This document shows positions 46,232 to 58,507 of a stretch of DNA of 64,000 nucleotides, piece after piece; positions within the stretch are counted from its first letter, which is position 1, and each line of letters opens with the position of its first letter. The translations under genes were made by a program, and so were the position numbers. The stretch is from assembly GCF_030272615.1 (NCBI RefSeq), contig NC_081412.1, positions 99,137,796-99,201,795 of the forward strand, in the 5' to 3' direction. The stretch is from Cryptomeria japonica. Taxonomy: Eukaryota > Streptophyta > Pinopsida > Cupressales > Cupressaceae. The notes beneath the pieces are model-generated. The model saw only the letters and a program-made list of their open reading frames with translations. It did no database searches and was not told where the DNA came from.

Positions 46232-47164
46232 AGCGGATATTTAGATGCTTGACCCCACTGGCTCCACCCTCGACACTCCCTTCTTCGAGGGAAGCCAAGC
46301 ACGAGTTTCCATGAAAACTCCCCATGGCAAACTTTATATCTCTACTAGGAACTGTATGTATGTGAGCCGCTTCAAAGGTCCGACCTCCTGTGCCAACAAC
46401 TAGAAGGATTTTGGCAACTAGTACAAGTGGTTTTTAGTAAAGGCTTCTGGTCATGTGGCCATACATGCGACACTTTCAGCTCTGTAAATACAGAATGTTC
46501 CCAGCCTATAGAGGTTATGCTCCATAGGGTTTATGGGGAAACATAGTGTCGGTATGAACTTATCAGCACATGTTGTTTGGGACTTTCGTCACAAACATGA
46601 TTTATTTATAGTGGATTGGAAGGACTTGGTATTAGCCTGTTTCCACTTTAGGTCATTCCCCTTTCACTAGCCCCCTCAAGGTAGCTTGGGAAGGCAGGCC
46701 CTCTAAAGGATTTAATTGCTTGAAAATAAAGAAAGCATAAAAGTGTGGGTTTGGCTTTTTGGTCACCCAATTAAGGGGAGAGCATATACCTACCACTTTT
46801 GAGACACGGAATATAAGTGTTCTTTTTAACCTTTTCAAAGCAATTGTTGGCTAAGTCCTATTTGGAGACGTTGCTCCGACAAGCATAGTCTTTATTTTAG
46901 CCCTTTTAAAAGTCTATGTGCAACTATTTTAGAGAAAATACTAAAAATCCAAGTTGCATGCTGTCAATTCATCCTCTTAATTAAACTAGATGAACAAGAT
47001 ATGATATGTTACTTCCCAAAACAAGGCTTTTAATTAACTAGATGATGAAATGCATAAAATTTGCCTTAAATACCATCCTGCACATGCATGTTAGTAATCT
47101 GAAAAATCTGTTTTCTTAGACATTCGGACCTGCAAGAAATTTTTGTCAATTTGTAAATAGAAGT

Positions 47165-47435
47165 GCTAATCTAACACATGCGCTATCTTTTTGCTCAAAA
47201 GCGCTAACCTGCAGGTTAAAAGCGCTAACCTAGACTACAAAAGTGTTGCTTTGTGGATACAAAAGTGTGATTTCTTTGACAAATGTGCTAACCTAGGACA
47301 CAAATTCACAAACTTGTAATGCAAATGCGCTGACTTTAAGACAAAAGTGCTAACCTAAAATGCTCATGCGCTAACCTATGGTGCAAATGCACTAACCTAG
47401 AAGGCAAATGCACTAACCTGTGGAACAAAAACGCT
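47165..47435 (-). repeat. TTAGCGC degenerate array, inverted orientation
   Basis: About a dozen units such as GCGCTAACCT...GCAAATGCGCTAACC recur every 20-25 bp. Read on the minus strand this is the same TTAGCGCATTTGC word as at 38313-38665. The array ends about 110 bp before the 3' LTR, so the element carries opposed subterminal arrays. Confidence 0.85.
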
Positions 47436-47545
47436 GTCAGAATTCACACATGCATGAATCTACATTATAAATGCATTAATTTTACTATTTGCTAGATTTT
47501 TAAAGGTATATGCAAGGTCTATGAGCCCCATGGTGGGAGCCAAAA

Positions 47546-48634
47546 TGCGTCGACTTGAATTTCATCCTTAGAATTCTACCTGCAACAAGTTAGTTTCACA
47601 AAATACCAATGGAAATGCTACAGGAAATCCAAACTCAACCAATGAAACTACATGAAATACATATGAAATAAAAATACTATTATTACCTTCATGGTTTATG
47701 TCTCATTGTGTCCTAACTCCACTATTCTTGGTTGCAGATGGTGTGCTCTCAGACAATGCACTGATAGCTTCCAAGATGGCATATGAAGAATGGACTAATA
47801 ACTGATAGTTAACTAATACTATGATATGAAATAATACATGATTATGCTAAATGCTTATGCTAAATGCTTATGCTAAATGCTTATGCTATGATGCTATATG
47901 ATATTTGTTGTTTGCTATTTGATATTTGCTTCAAGATTAAAACTCACAGATGAATATGATTAATTTGAAGACTAACTCTCTCTCAACTGAAGCTCTTGAT
48001 TTTATAGACCTTGAGAGGATTAGATGATGTGGCTTAGATCAACGGTCTTGATCAGATCTGCAGATTTGGATGGCTGTGAGCAAAGGTCAAGGTTGAGAGA
48101 AAGGGGGAACGAGAAGACAAGTGTCACTCATCTCACCTTGACTGGGTTGCCGACTGAGGGAATCTAGGGATGGTTGGAGGAAATTTAGGCATGAGAGGAC
48201 AAGTGGACTCAAGTCCTTCCTAAGATGTAGGGATTTTGGAGAGAATATAGGAAATGGTTATGAAATATGTGTACGTACACAATTTTCATTAAATTTGGTG
48301 GTTGAAGATAAATGATAAATTAATATTTAAGAAATATTAATTTCCTTAGCCACATGTTTGATGAGTTGGCAAAGGGAAGATGAAGTGGAGATGGAGGGTG
48401 AGTTGGAAAAGGGATTAAATAATTTTGAGAATTATTTAATATTTGAGACTATAGGATAGGAGAATAACCATTAAATATTAGATATTTAATTGTTTGGAGG
48501 AGATAATTAAATATTAGATATTTAATTAATTAGAAGAATAGGATAAATAAATTAATTAATAAAAAATTAATTAATAGAAAGACACGAAAATGAATTAAAT
48601 AAATTAATATTTTCAAATTAACTATTTAATAGAA
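47546..48634 (+). repeat. 3' LTR of E1, left part
   Basis: It begins TGCGTCGACTTG (5' LTR: TGTGTCGACTTG). It shares the TGTGTACGTACACA palindrome at 48268-48281 and has ATGCTTATGCTAA expanded three to four times at 47842-47888. It is interrupted at 48634/48635 by LINE-3 and finishes at 55252-55317. Confidence 0.92.
48624..48634. repeat. Target-site duplication of LINE-3, left (ATTTAATAGAA)
   Basis: The 11-bp ATTTAATAGAA is repeated exactly at 55241-55251. The 5' LTR of E1 shows the uninterrupted sequence. Confidence 0.92.
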
Positions 48635-48661
48635 TATATAAAAAAAGAAAGGTGCTTTGCA

Positions 48662-49882
48662 ATGCCGTTACTTGTTAATGGCAGAAAGGGAGGACACGTA
48701 GAGGAAATTCGAATAGACTTCATTAAGGAATTGAAGGAGGATGTGGTGTTCTGGGAAGAGTATGCGGTAATCGCCAAATTTATAGGTTTGAATTGGCCGA
48801 GAAAGGATATCAAAAAATGGGTTGAATGCAATTGGGGAAAATGAACTGTAGTTAAATTTATTGCAAAGGGTTTCTTTGTAGTTTTGTTTCAAGAAGAGGA
48901 GGAGAGAAATCATGCGCTCACTGATAGGAACTGGTTTGTCAATACGCATGCAGTATACATTCAACCATGGACGCCTCATTTCGACCCAACTCCGTTGGCA
49001 GGTTATTCCGAGCCAGTATGGATACGTCTATACAACCTTCCGATAGAATATTGGAGTGAGGAACTATGGGAGAAAATTGGTAGAACATTGGGCACATTGT
49101 TGGAAACAGATTTTGATGATGAAGAAGACATTTGCAAAAGTGCCCGAATGAGAATTGCAGAAGTTAAAAGTATTCCTGAGAGCATAACCTTGGTATCTGA
49201 ATGCGGGGAATGGATTAAAAAAGTGGAGATAGAAATTTTTTTAGCAAGATGCCCTAGATGTGGTAGAAAATTCCATGGCGAGAAGGAATGCAAGATGTAT
49301 GTCAGAAAGGCAAGAAATGTTCCTAGAAAACCAACATAGACATGGAGAAGAAAAATAGAGGAAATCAAGTAAACGGTTGAGTCTCAAGGAAAGGAAAAAA
49401 ATAAGGAAGATGAACAGACTCATACGAAGGAAAGTAAATAATTGGAAATACTGCTAATGGTAGATGAAGGTGAAAAGGAGAACAGGATGGATAATATGGA
49501 GATAGCAATAGAGAAAGATGGTGAGATCATGGGAAAGGAAAACAATTTTGAATCTATAAAAGTAAACATAAATGGTAGTAGAAACAATGCAGAGGAGGAT
49601 TGTAGAGGCACATCTTCTAGAGAAAAAGGGCTATCATATACTGAATTTGATTACGAAAGGGGTTCAGATAATGATCAATTTCAAAATGATGAATTGGATA
49701 ACATTGACCCTAGATGCATCAGCCAATTGGCTAACATTCTGTTGGGGAAAGCAAAAGGAGTAAGGGGCAGAAGAAGCAATAAACAGAAAAGAGAAGACAA
49801 AGCTAATGAGAAAGGTATAACTGGTGTGATGGAATTCATAAAGAAAACAAAGGGAGAAGGAATCTCCCTTGGTAAACAATGA
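48662..49882 (+). pseudogene. LINE-3 ORF1 (DUF4283 and CCHC knuckle)
   Basis: This would be the RNA-binding ORF1 protein. The ATG at 48662 is 28 bp from the 5' end of the LINE. The DUF4283 core spans an early stop (48842) and reads FWEEYAVIAKFIGLNWPRKD, then RNWFVNTHAVYIQPWTPHFD. A zinc knuckle CPRCGRKFHGEKEC (CX2CX4HX4C, intact) lies near 49250. A Glu/Lys/Asn-rich C-terminal part (49442-49882) closes with GISLGKQ and TGA, overlapping the ATG of ORF2 at 49879. Stops at 48842 and about 49337 break it. Confidence 0.9.
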
Positions 49883-52800
49883 AGATAACAACATGGAATG
49901 TCAGGGGTCTATCGGCCCCTGACAAAAAATGCTTGGTCAAAAGGGCAATACAAAGAATTTCAGGTGATATTATAATGCTGCAAGAGACCAAGCTAAATGT
50001 AGAAAAAAACATCCTTTTTCAAATCTTTTAGTAGGATGTGGGACGGTGATTTTTAGGAGGCGATTGGGACTGTGGGTGGATTGGCGGTCCTATGGAACCC
50101 AGATAAAGTTTCAGTTTGTTCGATCTCCAAGCAAGAAAATTGGATGCAATGTAAAGTAAGAGTTTTGCGAGAAGATCTGGTATTTTCTTTGTTCAACGTT
50201 TATGGTCCGACCAAGATAGAAGAAAAGAAAAGGGTTTGGAAAGAAATCTCATAACAAATTAGAATGGTTGATTCAGAGAAAGTGATAGTGGCGGGAGATT
50301 TCAACGCCATTCTCAATAACAAAGAAAAAACTGGAGGTTTAAGAATGAATGCCCGTGTGATGGAAGATTTCCGAGATTTTGTGACAGATAATAACCTTTT
50401 CGATGTTATCCCTAAATCAGGAAATTTTACATGGACTAATAGGAGGGCGAATTTCAGCAGAATTTCAGAGAGATTGGACAAAATATTCACTGGAACATGT
50501 TGGATTAGAGGACAGTTTGACTTGGAGACAACAATTATGCCCTTAACACTCTCGGATCACTTCCCGGTTCAGTTGAACTATTTCACATTAATGGCAAAGG
50601 TGAAAGGGAATTTTAAATTCTTGAGCATGTGGTGGAGAGATATAAACTGGAAAAAACATTGAGAAGTGGTGGGAAGAATGTATAGATTATAAAGGTACTC
50701 CAAGCTATTGTTTTTTTAAGAAGATGAAATATCTGAGGAACAAGATTAAAATATGGAATGTGGAATCCTTCAAGAATATTTTTTCAAAGAAAATAAGGGT
50801 GGAAGTGGAACTTGACAGGCTCAATAACTTGGTGATTGAGAAGGGGATGTCAAATGAAGAATTTAATACTGAAAACTCTCTTAAAGTAGAATTGGCAAAG
50901 ATTCTTCTGAGAGAAGAAATGTTTTGGTAGGACAAATCCAGAGAATTATGGATCGAAGCTGGAGATTCAAATTCAAAATTCTTTCATGCTTCATTAAAAG
51001 CAAAGAGGAACAAAAACAAAATTAATCATTTGACGGATGATTCAAGTAGATTGGTTGGTAAAGCAGAGGAGTTAGAATGCATAGCAGTAAAATATTTTGA
51101 GAAATTTTTGGGATCTGCGGTGGGGGAGAGTGATGAATCTATTGGATATCTACTGGATATTATTGACAAGAAGATTTCAGAGGAGGATAATGCTATACTA
51201 ATGTCTCCAATTACAAAAGATGAAGTTAAAAAGGCTACATTTGCATTACATCCGCATAAGGCTCCTATACCAGATGGGGTGACCATGGAATTTTATCAGA
51301 AGTGTTGGAAGTTCATGGGTGAGGACATTTGGTTGGTGGTGGAGGAATTTTGTAGGAAAGGCAAATTCGTGAAAGAAGTGAACAACACACTTATAACTCT
51401 GATCCCAAAAAAGAAAATTTGTTCGAGCATTGTTGATTATAGGCCTATATCTTTGTGTAATTCGTTATACAAAATAATATCTAAGGTAATGGTTAATAGG
51501 CTGAAGATTGTTTTGGACAAGCTAGTGTCTCTAGAGCAAAATGGATTTACCCTGGTAGAGAAATTGCTGATAGTATAATCACAGTTGCTGAAACCATGCA
51601 TTCAATGAAAAGGAGCAAAATGCAAGGGATGGTGGTCAAATTAGATGTTAGTAAGGCATATGATCAGGTGATTTGGTACTTCCTCTTTTCTATTCTTGAA
51701 AGATTTGGTTTTGATTCTAGTTGGATAAATTGTATAAAGCATTGTGTTACTTCTGTTTCATATTCTATTATTGTAAATGGATCTATAGATGGTTTTTTTC
51801 ATGCCACGAATGGTCTTAGACAAGGTGACCCCTTGTCTCCATTTTTGTTTGTATTAATGGCCGAAATTCTGGGAAGAAATATTAAAAAACTTGTAGAAAC
51901 AAGATTGTGGAAAGGTGTACACATCCATGACAGTATTGATCCAATTTCCCATTCTCAATTTGTCGACAACACAATTCTTTTTGGGGAAGCCACTGAGAAG
52001 GAAGCTAAGGTAATGAAGATGTTATTGAATGATTATGAAAAAGGGTCGGGATAGAGCATGAACACTATTAAGTCAATGATATATTTCTTTAATACTAATG
52101 TAAGGATGCAAAGTAAAATTGGTGAGATATTGGGATTTTCGACTAGCAGTTTTCCTCTAAAGTATTTAGGGGTGCAACTAGATCCTGGTAGATATCAAAA
52201 TAGAATGTGGGAGGAATTGATTAATAAATGTCAAGCAAAGGCATCTTCATGGAAGAACAAATGGTTACAATAGGCGGGGAGAATCCAAAGATTAAATCTG
52301 TTCTTTCAGCAATCCCTATTTATCATATGTCATGCTTCAGATTATCATATAAAGCTGCAAAAGAGCTAGATAGTTTGCTTAAAAAGTTCTTATGGGAAGG
52401 GGCGCATGAGAAAAAGAAAATTCCACTCATAAATTGGGATACAACCTGTCTTATTAAAATGGATGGGGGAGCGGGTCTAAGGAAAAGGACTTGCACAATT
52501 TGGCTCTAGGTGCTAAGTTAGCATGGAGGATGTATGAGTAGCCTCAAAAAACCTGGTGTAAGATCATGACTGCAAAGTATTTGGACTCATATGAAGCAGA
52601 TAGGATTTTTACTGTGGCAAACTCGATCAATGGATCTCCAATTTGGAAATTTATTTGGGAAAGCAGAAATATCGTAACAGAGCATTTAACTTGGAAAATT
52701 GGTAATGGTGGAAAGGCAAAATTTTGGAGAGATTCTTGGAATGGAGACTTTTCCTTAGCTGAGGAAATGGATGATCCAGTGTGGATTAATGAAGTGGAAG

Positions 52801-54128
52801 CACTGGTTGGTCCTTTTATGGCCGATTACATTTTGGAAGGGCAGAAGGAGGCTGAGTGGATTGAGTGGAAAATTGTGGGTGAATGGAAGATGGAAAACTG
52901 TATTAAATTGAAGGATATCTTGAGTAGAAAGAAAAAAATTATCTACCAAAAAGAAGTAAATTGTTTATTATGGTGTGCATCCAAATCTGGAAAATATAAG
53001 GTTAACTTGGGATACGAGATTCTTAGAAGCAGAGCACAGAATGTATATTGGCCTTCCGCATTGTGCTGGCACAAAATGGTACTGCCCAAGGCAGGGGCAT
53101 TCCTTTGGACAACATTGCATGGTCGTATACTAACAGGGGAAAGGTTGAAACTAATTGGAATTGCAGGTCCAAGTGTATGTATACTATGTAAGGAGAATGA
53201 AGAGACTGCGGATCATCTCTTATTTTGGTGTTCATACACTAAAAGAGTTTGGGATTGGCTATTAGATAAATTGCAGTATGGTTCGGTGAGAAGTCAATCA
53301 CTAAAAGATTTTTTATTGGCATGGCCTACCTGCTATAAGAAATCAAAATGGAGCATTCTGTGGGTGGTTAGTCTGGCCATGCTTGCATGGCATATTTGGA
53401 AGGAGAGAAATCAAAGGGTGTTCAATGAGGAAGCTCTGTCATTTGAGCTTCTAATCCCAAAAATCATAGCCATTGAAGAAGTTATAAATGTCAAAGTAGT
53501 GGGAAGGAAGTATTGCACTTATTCTTCCTGGGACAAAGAAATGGAAAGGCTGTGGAATTTGATGAAGAACAGTGGATACAAGTTTGTCAACAAGAAGTAG
53601 AATAGAGGAAGTATAGTTTGGACTCCTCCCTCAGTTGGAAGCTTGAAGGTTAACTTTGATGGGGCTAGCCGCAGAAATAATGGTAAATCGGGCTATGGTG
53701 CCATTATAAGGGATGAATTTGGTAATTTTGTTGGTGTAAATTTCGGTCCCTTAGGAATTACCACAAACAATATGGCAGAAATTGCAGGGTTGTTAGCTGG
53801 ATTGGAATGGAGTGTGGGCCGAGGATTTCAATCCTTAGAAGTAGAAGGTGACTCTCAAATTGTCTTGAACGGGATAATCAAACAAAAATTCAAGAATTGG
53901 AAATTGGAGGCATACCGTCCTAAGATCCAAGGTTTATGTGATAGCCTAGATAGATATTCTTTCAAACACATATATCAAGAGGGCAACTTGGCGGTGGATT
54001 GGCTGGCAAACAGTGGAATTGATTGTGATGGACCAAAACAACTGTCTAATGTGGAGGAATTGTCGGATGGTCTATTGTCAGTCCTTACTATAGATAAAGA
54101 TGAGATTCCTAGATCTGGAATCAGATAA
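49879..54128 (+). pseudogene. LINE-3 ORF2: endonuclease, RT, zf-RVT, RNase H
   Basis: The ATG overlaps the ORF1 stop. The endonuclease shows TTWNVRGL, MLQETKL, VAGDFNAIL (about 50291) and TLSDHFPV (about 50549). RT shows KLDVSKAYDQV and GLRQGDPLSPFLF, but its catalytic box reads FVDN (51959-51970) in place of F(A/V)DD. The zf-RVT segment CILCKENEETADHLLFWC is near 53180. RNase H (53643-54128) is intact, with NFDGASRRNNG, MAEIAGLLAGLEW, VEGDSQIVL and AVDWLAN. Frameshifts and stops at several points inactivate the whole. Confidence 0.92.
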
Positions 54129-55227
54129 CAGAGATCTTGTTTGAGATAGGAAGTGTGCATCAAGGATAGGTGATATGGTATTAGTTACACGATTGCACAT
54201 AGTGTTCAAGGTCTGTCAAATTTCAGATTCACCATTGATTGGGAAGGCAAATTGATAAGGTGAAGTTCAAATTGAAGGCTGTAAACAAGACATTGACTCT
54301 TTGGCTATAGGAACACATGGTACCCGAGCAGTTCATCAAGAAGCTTAGAAATTACTACTCATCAAAAATAATTTGTTTGCAGAATGAAATATTCTATCAG
54401 GGTATGGACATAATGCACTTGATTGATATCTCAGATGGCTTTGACGATGTTGGCAGAGGGTGTTTCCCTCACAGCCAGTACGCAAGTTTTACTATCAGTT
54501 GGATTGCCTCAAGCTTCATCGGAAGGGGAGCATTGACGGAGGTTCACCGAGAATAGTATTTATCAAATCAATCAAGGATTCTTATTCAGCTCTCAGAAGA
54601 ATGGCGGATCATCTAGGAATTGTTTGTAAATGCAGCAAGATTGTTGGGTTGGAGGAAATGCTCGAAGAATAGGTGGAGCAGTTGTTTAAAAAGGCCAATG
54701 AGCAGGAGAAAGTCACGGTGATAGACATTTTGGGCCTCGACTATTGGGCCGGGGGACATGTTCATGACGGACGTTTGATGGAGGATCTGTTTCAGCCAAT
54801 TATTCAGGTGTTGGGCCATCCCATCTCAGCCAATGGCATCCTACATAAGACAGTGGATGAAGGCATTTATCTTGAAGTTATGAGAGCCTTGGACGAAATA
54901 GTCTCTAGCCCAACAGATGGTTGTATGCTGGGGTATTTTGGTTTACAGGCAAAGGGGAAGAAGAAGAAGATGCAAAAGGCCTGGACCATTTTCAAGGCAG
55001 GTATTGTTAAGGAGAATAGTATGGAAAGGTTTGAAGCTCTCCTCCAATAAAATGTTGATCTCTTTCCTGATGGAGTAGGGGATAGGTTGGTGGCTATGGG
55101 CAATGGGATTAAGTATTTGTATAATTTATCCAAGTGGGATGTAGCCAAAGGAGTTCATCTCCTTCACCCTTTGTAAGGTTTTTTTGAAGGAAATATAATG
55201 GGTACTGCCCCTAGGTAGAACTTGATT
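54129..55227 (+). pseudogene. Unidentified coding-like region after RNase H in LINE-3
   Basis: I do not recognise this region. It lies between the RNase H stop and the A-rich tail, so it belongs to LINE-3. From 54317 a frame opens MVPEQFIKKLRNYYSSKIIC. A shift near 54470 moves it to the frame of 54460-54672, which continues past one TAG into 54673-55050 and past a TAA to about 55175. The translation looks like a real protein (DILGLDYWAGGHVHDGRLME, then MLGYFGLQAKGKKKKMQKAW). It may be a third ORF or a captured host fragment. Confidence 0.5.
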
Positions 55228-55240
55228 AAAAAAAATAAAA

Positions 55241-55251
55241 ATTTAATAGAA
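55241..55251. repeat. Target-site duplication of LINE-3, right (ATTTAATAGAA)
   Basis: This exact copy of 48624-48634 directly follows the A-rich tail. Confidence 0.92.
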
Positions 55252-55317
55252 GAATAATTATTAAATAAATATAAAAAATTTATTTAATTGCTCATAGCCA
55301 ATTTTTATGTGTATACA
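55252..55317 (+). repeat. 3' LTR of E1, right end
   Basis: This is the remainder of the LTR after LINE-3, ending GTGTATACA. It matches 30069-30135 and is followed by GAAAT. Confidence 0.92.
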
Positions 55318-56584
55318 GAAATAAGATTCAGGATCACACTTTTGTAAAATCCCATGGCAGAAATAGAGGAGGGGGTATCCTCAGAGGTAAAGAGCTTTTG
55401 ATAAAACAAGAGAAATTTCACTTTAATTCCATCCACATTCATAATCTCCCTTCCATCTATCCATATATCAATTTTCTCTCTACATTCCTTTTGTTCCAGC
55501 GTATTGAAAAAGAACTTGGAGCCTTTATCTCCATATTGCAACCAGTTCAATCTCACTCTTGTTTTAGCCCCTGTGACCTTAATTTTTTGTAACTTCCTCA
55601 ATAAATCTCTAGCTCGAGCCACAGAATGTGAAATATTAATATTATTGGGATATTTTTAGACCAAAGATTCAACTTTGTGCAGATTATTTGTTAGGATCCT
55701 TTCCAAAAACCTATAGTCTTTTGCTTTTTTCCTTCCAATGGTATTGAGAAGACATTGCCAACTACTGAAATTCTTGATCCATCTTTTAATATTTGAATTG
55801 GTGCCATTATACCACGTATTGATCTGCTTGATTATGAAGACAACTATGAGCACATCCTTATCCTCCAATAATTTAGTATTTAACATGAACTTGTCTTCAC
55901 TGATAGACCTACTAGGCACACAATCCCTCAAGCTAATTTGAGACATAATCAGATGATGATTTGAGAGTGAGTAGGGCCACACGACAACATAAATCCCCTT
56001 ATCATCTTGCATAAAGGAAAAGAAGTCCTTATTAACATAAAGCCTATCAATTCTGCAGTATATTCTTTTATGGCCTTTTTGAAAATTACACCATGTAAAC
56101 CATATCCCATTATACTCATGTCTTAATCCTTCTAGGGGATCAAATAGTATCTTCTTATTCTTCTTCCTATCTCAGCACAATTTTTCACCTCCTTTCCACT
56201 CCATACTCACACCTCCCACCTTATCCTCCTTATTTTCAATCATATTGAAATACCCCCAAATGATCTAAGGGATGTCAGGGAGAGAAATCGTTCATTGCCA
56301 TGGCTATGATCTCTCCCTATAATCATTAGAGGCATAAACCAAACACATTCCAATTATGGCACCGCCTATCTTGAGAGAAACCTAGGCCAATCTATTACAA
56401 GGTGAGCACCCAAAATTCATGATAGAGTCCCTCCATTTAGCATTGATAAGCAAGACAATCCCTCCTGCACCTCTATCATGGTTAGTAATAACTTTATATG
56501 CATCTTTCCAAATGAAGTTTAAGTTTACTTCTAATGTGAATTTAACAGCTTTGACTTCTTGCAATATAATAGTATGCCAAGAAG
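55318..56584 (-). pseudogene. LINE-2 ORF2, endonuclease part
   Basis: Read right to left, the frame opens within the endonuclease at IILQEVKAVKFTLEVNLNFI (about 56560), similar to LINE-1 near 915. The end of the endonuclease, VVWPYSLSNHHLI, is at about 55970. The linker to RT follows (KTRVRLNWLQYGDKGSKFFF, 55560-55500). It is cut at 55318 by E1 and at 56584 by E2, so the 5' end of LINE-2 must lie right of the window, beyond E2. At least two frameshifts are present. Confidence 0.88.
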
Positions 56585-57986
56585 TGTGGTACCTGCAAGA
56601 GAGACACAAACCACTCAAACACACCAATGAAACATTATGTTAGAGGTTAGAAATCATAAAACAAGCAAATGAAACCAAAATCTAAGCACGTTCCATTGTC
56701 CTCTATCTCCAAGGATCCCTTAGATTCAAGGCAACTCTCAGCTTGGAAGAGCACTTGATCTTGGTACTCAAAGAATGAGAGATAGTGTATGATCTAAGAT
56801 CTAAATCAATGCAACTAAGATCCTAGTGATATGATATAGCTATGAAACTATGATATGGTGCAAAATGATAAGGTTAGTACGATATTAAGATAGCATGAAT
56901 ATGATATGGAAATGATATTGATCTAGAGTGGAAATGAAACTAACATGATAAAGATCTATTTTATGATACTAAAATGATCTAAAGTGCTTATTCTAACAAA
57001 GAGAGTTTAAAATGCTTAGTGCTATGTGACTATAGTGTAGATGCATGAAAACTTGGATTGTTAAAATGGAGGAAATGGGTTCTATTTATAGAAGAATTGG
57101 TCAAATGGATGACCAAGATTGAATTGGCTTGAGAAGGGTTAGGATTGAAAGTTATCAATCCATGTGGGGTTTTCAATCCAATCTTAGGTTGACAAATATC
57201 ACCATGAGAGGGGTTGAGAGGATGTTAAGTAAGCATTTGATGCTTATTAATCTTGGGGGATTAACCTTAAGAGGATGAGCCATTGGATAAAACTATTATC
57301 CAAGAATGAAGGCTATTGTCTGAGAGTTAAATTATTGTACAAGGTTGGAAGATGGTCAAAGGGACAACCATCATGGGCTAGGGTGATGTCGTGTAAGAGG
57401 CATTGAATGGTTTAGAAGACTTTAGAGGCTAATTTGTAAGAGCCTTACAAATTTGGGGAACTCAACAAGTTAACTTGTTGAAGAGATAAAGTCTTTGGAA
57501 GACTTTCTCAAATTTGGAGAAGTGACTTCTCCAAATTTAGGGATGTGACATGATAGAAGGATCGAGCTAGTTAAGTGGGATTTGAGGACTTTTAGAAGAA
57601 TTCTTAGGAGGTTAATGGAAAATGTAGGAGAATGCAAGTGGGAGAAAAGGAGAATTTTTAATTAAAATAAAAAGATTTATTTCAACCAAAATGAATGCAA
57701 CTTGCATTTGTAGGAAAATGCAAGTGGAGGGGATTTTATAAGTAAATATTGATTTATTTATTTGCAGAAAGGATTTTAATTAAATGTAAATTCAATTAAA
57801 ATGGTGGAAGGGAATTTAATTAAATAAATAGAAGAAAGGGGATTTAATCAAATGTTGTATTTAATTAATGGTTATATAGAAGAAAAGGAGATATTAATTA
57901 AACCTTAGTTTAATTAATAGGTGGATAGATGATAATTAAATAAATAAAATTTATTTAATTAAGTGTGCAAGTTTTAGGTGTCTACA
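56585..57986 (+). repeat. 5' LTR of E2 (about 1,400 bp)
   Basis: It begins TGTGGTACCTGCAAGAG and ends GGTGTCTACA. The early block (ACCTGCAA...ACCAATGAAAC) matches the E1 LTR. The AT-rich 3' part with TTTAATTAA words is also similar. A possible TATA box, TATTTATA, is at 57083-57090. The partner LTR is outside the window, so the borders rest on comparison with E1. Confidence 0.7.
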
Positions 57987-58432
57987 TTTTTCCCCTCTTT
58001 GATGTAACGTGTGACCACATGTTGATTCAAAGAAAATCACTCGATATGTCGCCAATTTTTTTAATTTTGTTGTCATCGCCAAATTTTTTGATATGATGCC
58101 CCAAATATGGATATGGATATTGATATGGTGCTAATATGATAATAATTCCCCCTCAAGAGATGAATTGAGAAAAAAATTCCGCTTGAGGCAATTTTATTGA
58201 TTTTTGACGATTTTTGGAAAAAAAAATTATTTTAGTTTTTTAATATTGATATGTCGATAAAATAAATGATATTGTGTGCAAAAATACATGTCCGGTATAA
58301 AACACATACTGCACACATCCATCTAGGGAACACATGGAGCTATATAAGCCTCCAAGGGTCCACGTTGAGCTCATTTGTACACTTGGCTTTTGAAGATTTG
58401 AGTTTGCAGAGGAGACAAAGAGAAATAGCAAA

Positions 58433-58507
58433 ATGGTGCCACCTTATGCCAACCACCAATTTGAGCAGGTTCAATGATATGAGCGACCAGCAGCATATGG
58501 ACCACCA
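58433..58507 (+). pseudogene. PMD gene of E2, exon 1 (25 codons)
   Basis: It opens MVPPYANHQFEQVQ and has one TGA in place of a codon. It ends RPAAYGPP before the strong donor GTAAGT at 58508. Exactly 75 nt, as in E1 (38186-38260). Confidence 0.75.

Larger units (their letters stand above)
48635..55240 (+). mobile_element. LINE-3: nearly full-length L1-type LINE, 6.6 kb
   Basis: It is inserted in the 3' LTR of E1 with an 11-bp TSD and an A-rich tail (55228-55240). It contains ORF1 with DUF4283 and a CCHC knuckle, ORF2 with endonuclease, RT, zf-RVT and RNase H, and a further coding-like region after RNase H. It belongs to a different LINE group from LINE-1 and LINE-2, which lack RNase H. It is broken by several stops and frameshifts. 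Confidence 0.93.
28982..55317 (+). mobile_element. E1: LTR element carrying a plant mobile domain gene
   Basis: The LTRs are TG...CA with an exact 5-bp TSD (GAAAT). The gross length of 26.3 kb includes a nested copia (30315-38025) and LINE-3 (48635-55240). Without these the element is about 12 kb. The only sense-strand gene I can find is a PMD gene (38186-41381). No gag, RT or integrase is recognisable, so it looks non-autonomous. The internal region starts TTTTGCCCCTCTTTGA, which is not a usual primer-binding site. E2 at 56585 has the same plan. Confidence 0.85.
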
